Position numbers and translations under genes: made by a program. A DNA stretch of 64,000 bases from JACVRW01 sp963746825 (lineage in GTDB: Bacteria; Actinomycetota; Thermoleophilia; Solirubrobacterales; Thermoleophilaceae). Shown one piece after another: positions 63,692-64,000 of this stretch. Each line of letters begins with the position of its first letter. Positions within the stretch are counted from its first letter, which is position 1. The stretch is taken from assembly GCA_963746825.1 (NCBI GenBank), contig CAVVCU010000003.1, forward strand, positions 1-64,000, given 5' to 3'. The notes beneath the pieces were generated by a model. That model saw only the letters and a program-made list of their open reading frames with translations. It was not told the origin of the DNA and searched no databases.

Positions 63692-64000
63692 CTAACCCGA
63701 TAGGCGCTGCGCGCGCGAGCGCTCGGCCACCGGCTGCAGGAAATCCGGCAGCTCGCGCACCAGCCCGCGGCCGGTCTCGCGCTCCCAGATCTGCTCGAGC
63801 TGGGCCAGGTGCTCGTCCATCACCCGGTCAATAAGTGGAAAGTCGGCCGCGCGCACGGCGGCCAGCGTGCGCTCGTGGATCTCGATCGTCCAGGAAGGCA
63901 CGAGCTCGGCGTGCATGGCCATGTCGCGGGCGATCTCCAGCTGCCGCAGGAGGGTCCGCATCAGGCCCACGATCGTCGAGTTGCGCGTGGCCCGTGCCAG
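63692..64000 (-). CDS. GntR-family regulator, C-terminal FCD domain (continues past the window)
   Basis: The visible 102 residues are all part of an FCD ligand-binding domain of FadR-type regulators: LARATRNSTIVGLMRTLLRQ, EIARDMAMHAELVPSWTIEI, the metal-ligand His in IHERTLAAVRAADFPLIDRV, and MDEHLAQLEQIWERETGR. The winged-helix N-terminus lies beyond 64000. FCD members bind acids such as pyruvate, lactate, sugar acids or fatty acids. The stop is nine bases from the start of the ion channel gene, so the two may be co-transcribed. The reading frame is open to the window edge. Confidence 0.75.
   Translation of the reverse strand: MARATRNSTIVGLMRTLLRQLEIARDMAMHAELVPSWTIEIHERTLAAVRAADFPLIDRVMDEHLAQLEQIWERETGRGLVRELPDFLQPVAERSRAQRLSG

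Overview
This is a 64 kb piece of a very GC-rich actinobacterial chromosome. The gene set points to the class Thermoleophilia (Solirubrobacterales/Gaiellales-like): an AftD-type arabinofuranosyltransferase, a PspC-fused sensor kinase, UdgX, a LytR-CpsA-Psr protein with a long C-terminal tail, a caa3-type CtaG, and many GTG/TTG starts. The lineage is inferred from content and style, not from a marker gene. No insertion sequence, prophage, CRISPR array, tRNA or rRNA was seen. The only RNA gene recognised is tmRNA.

Region 1 (1-16.5 kb) is a cell-surface glycan locus. It holds an AftD-like membrane arabinofuranosyltransferase, two GT39/ArnT-like membrane glycosyltransferases, two GT4 and two GT2 glycosyltransferases, two SAM methyltransferases, two polysaccharide flippases and a secreted beta-propeller. 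Between about 1.74 and 15.65 kb most of these genes are broken by many single-base frame changes, although conserved protein sequence continues in alternating frames. Consensus indels are the likely cause. The remaining 48 kb has one comparable frameshift, in a histidine kinase at about 30.45 kb, and one doubtful gene start at about 25.69 kb.

Region 2 (16.5-29.6 kb) is mostly metabolic. It has an M20 peptidase, an LCP ligase, UDP-glucose dehydrogenase, a mannose-1-phosphate guanylyltransferase-like enzyme, a phosphoglucose/phosphomannose isomerase and a secreted FnIII protein, which look like nucleotide-sugar supply and attachment of wall polymers. A MerR regulator with a palindromic operator then leads into two tandem S-adenosylhomocysteinase genes, the second with an altered catalytic loop. 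A cyclase-family enzyme, a small protein and UTP-glucose-1-phosphate uridylyltransferase follow.

Region 3 (29.6-51.9 kb) is housekeeping: hybrid sensor kinase, ctaG, comF-like gene, hpf-secA-prfB, a GroES-like gene, ftsH, a GGDEF protein, an NAD module (nadC, nrtR, nadA), ribD-like reductase, and ftsE-ftsX-S41 protease-rnr-smpB.

Region 4 (51.9-64 kb) has a LiaFSR/PSP-like envelope-stress operon (LuxR-type regulator, PspC-kinase, small membrane protein, PspC membrane protein), the tmRNA gene with a strong terminator, a TolB-like secreted protein, an MFS transporter, DUF4126, a 5'-3' exonuclease divergent from UdgX, an alpha/beta hydrolase, a CDP-alcohol phosphatidyltransferase behind a perfect palindrome, a Cys-loop-type pentameric ion channel and the end of an FCD-domain GntR regulator. 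Rnr, SmpB and tmRNA lie within 6 kb, so most of a trans-translation toolkit is present. Several starts have a TANNNT box only 7-8 nt upstream, which suggests frequent leaderless transcription.
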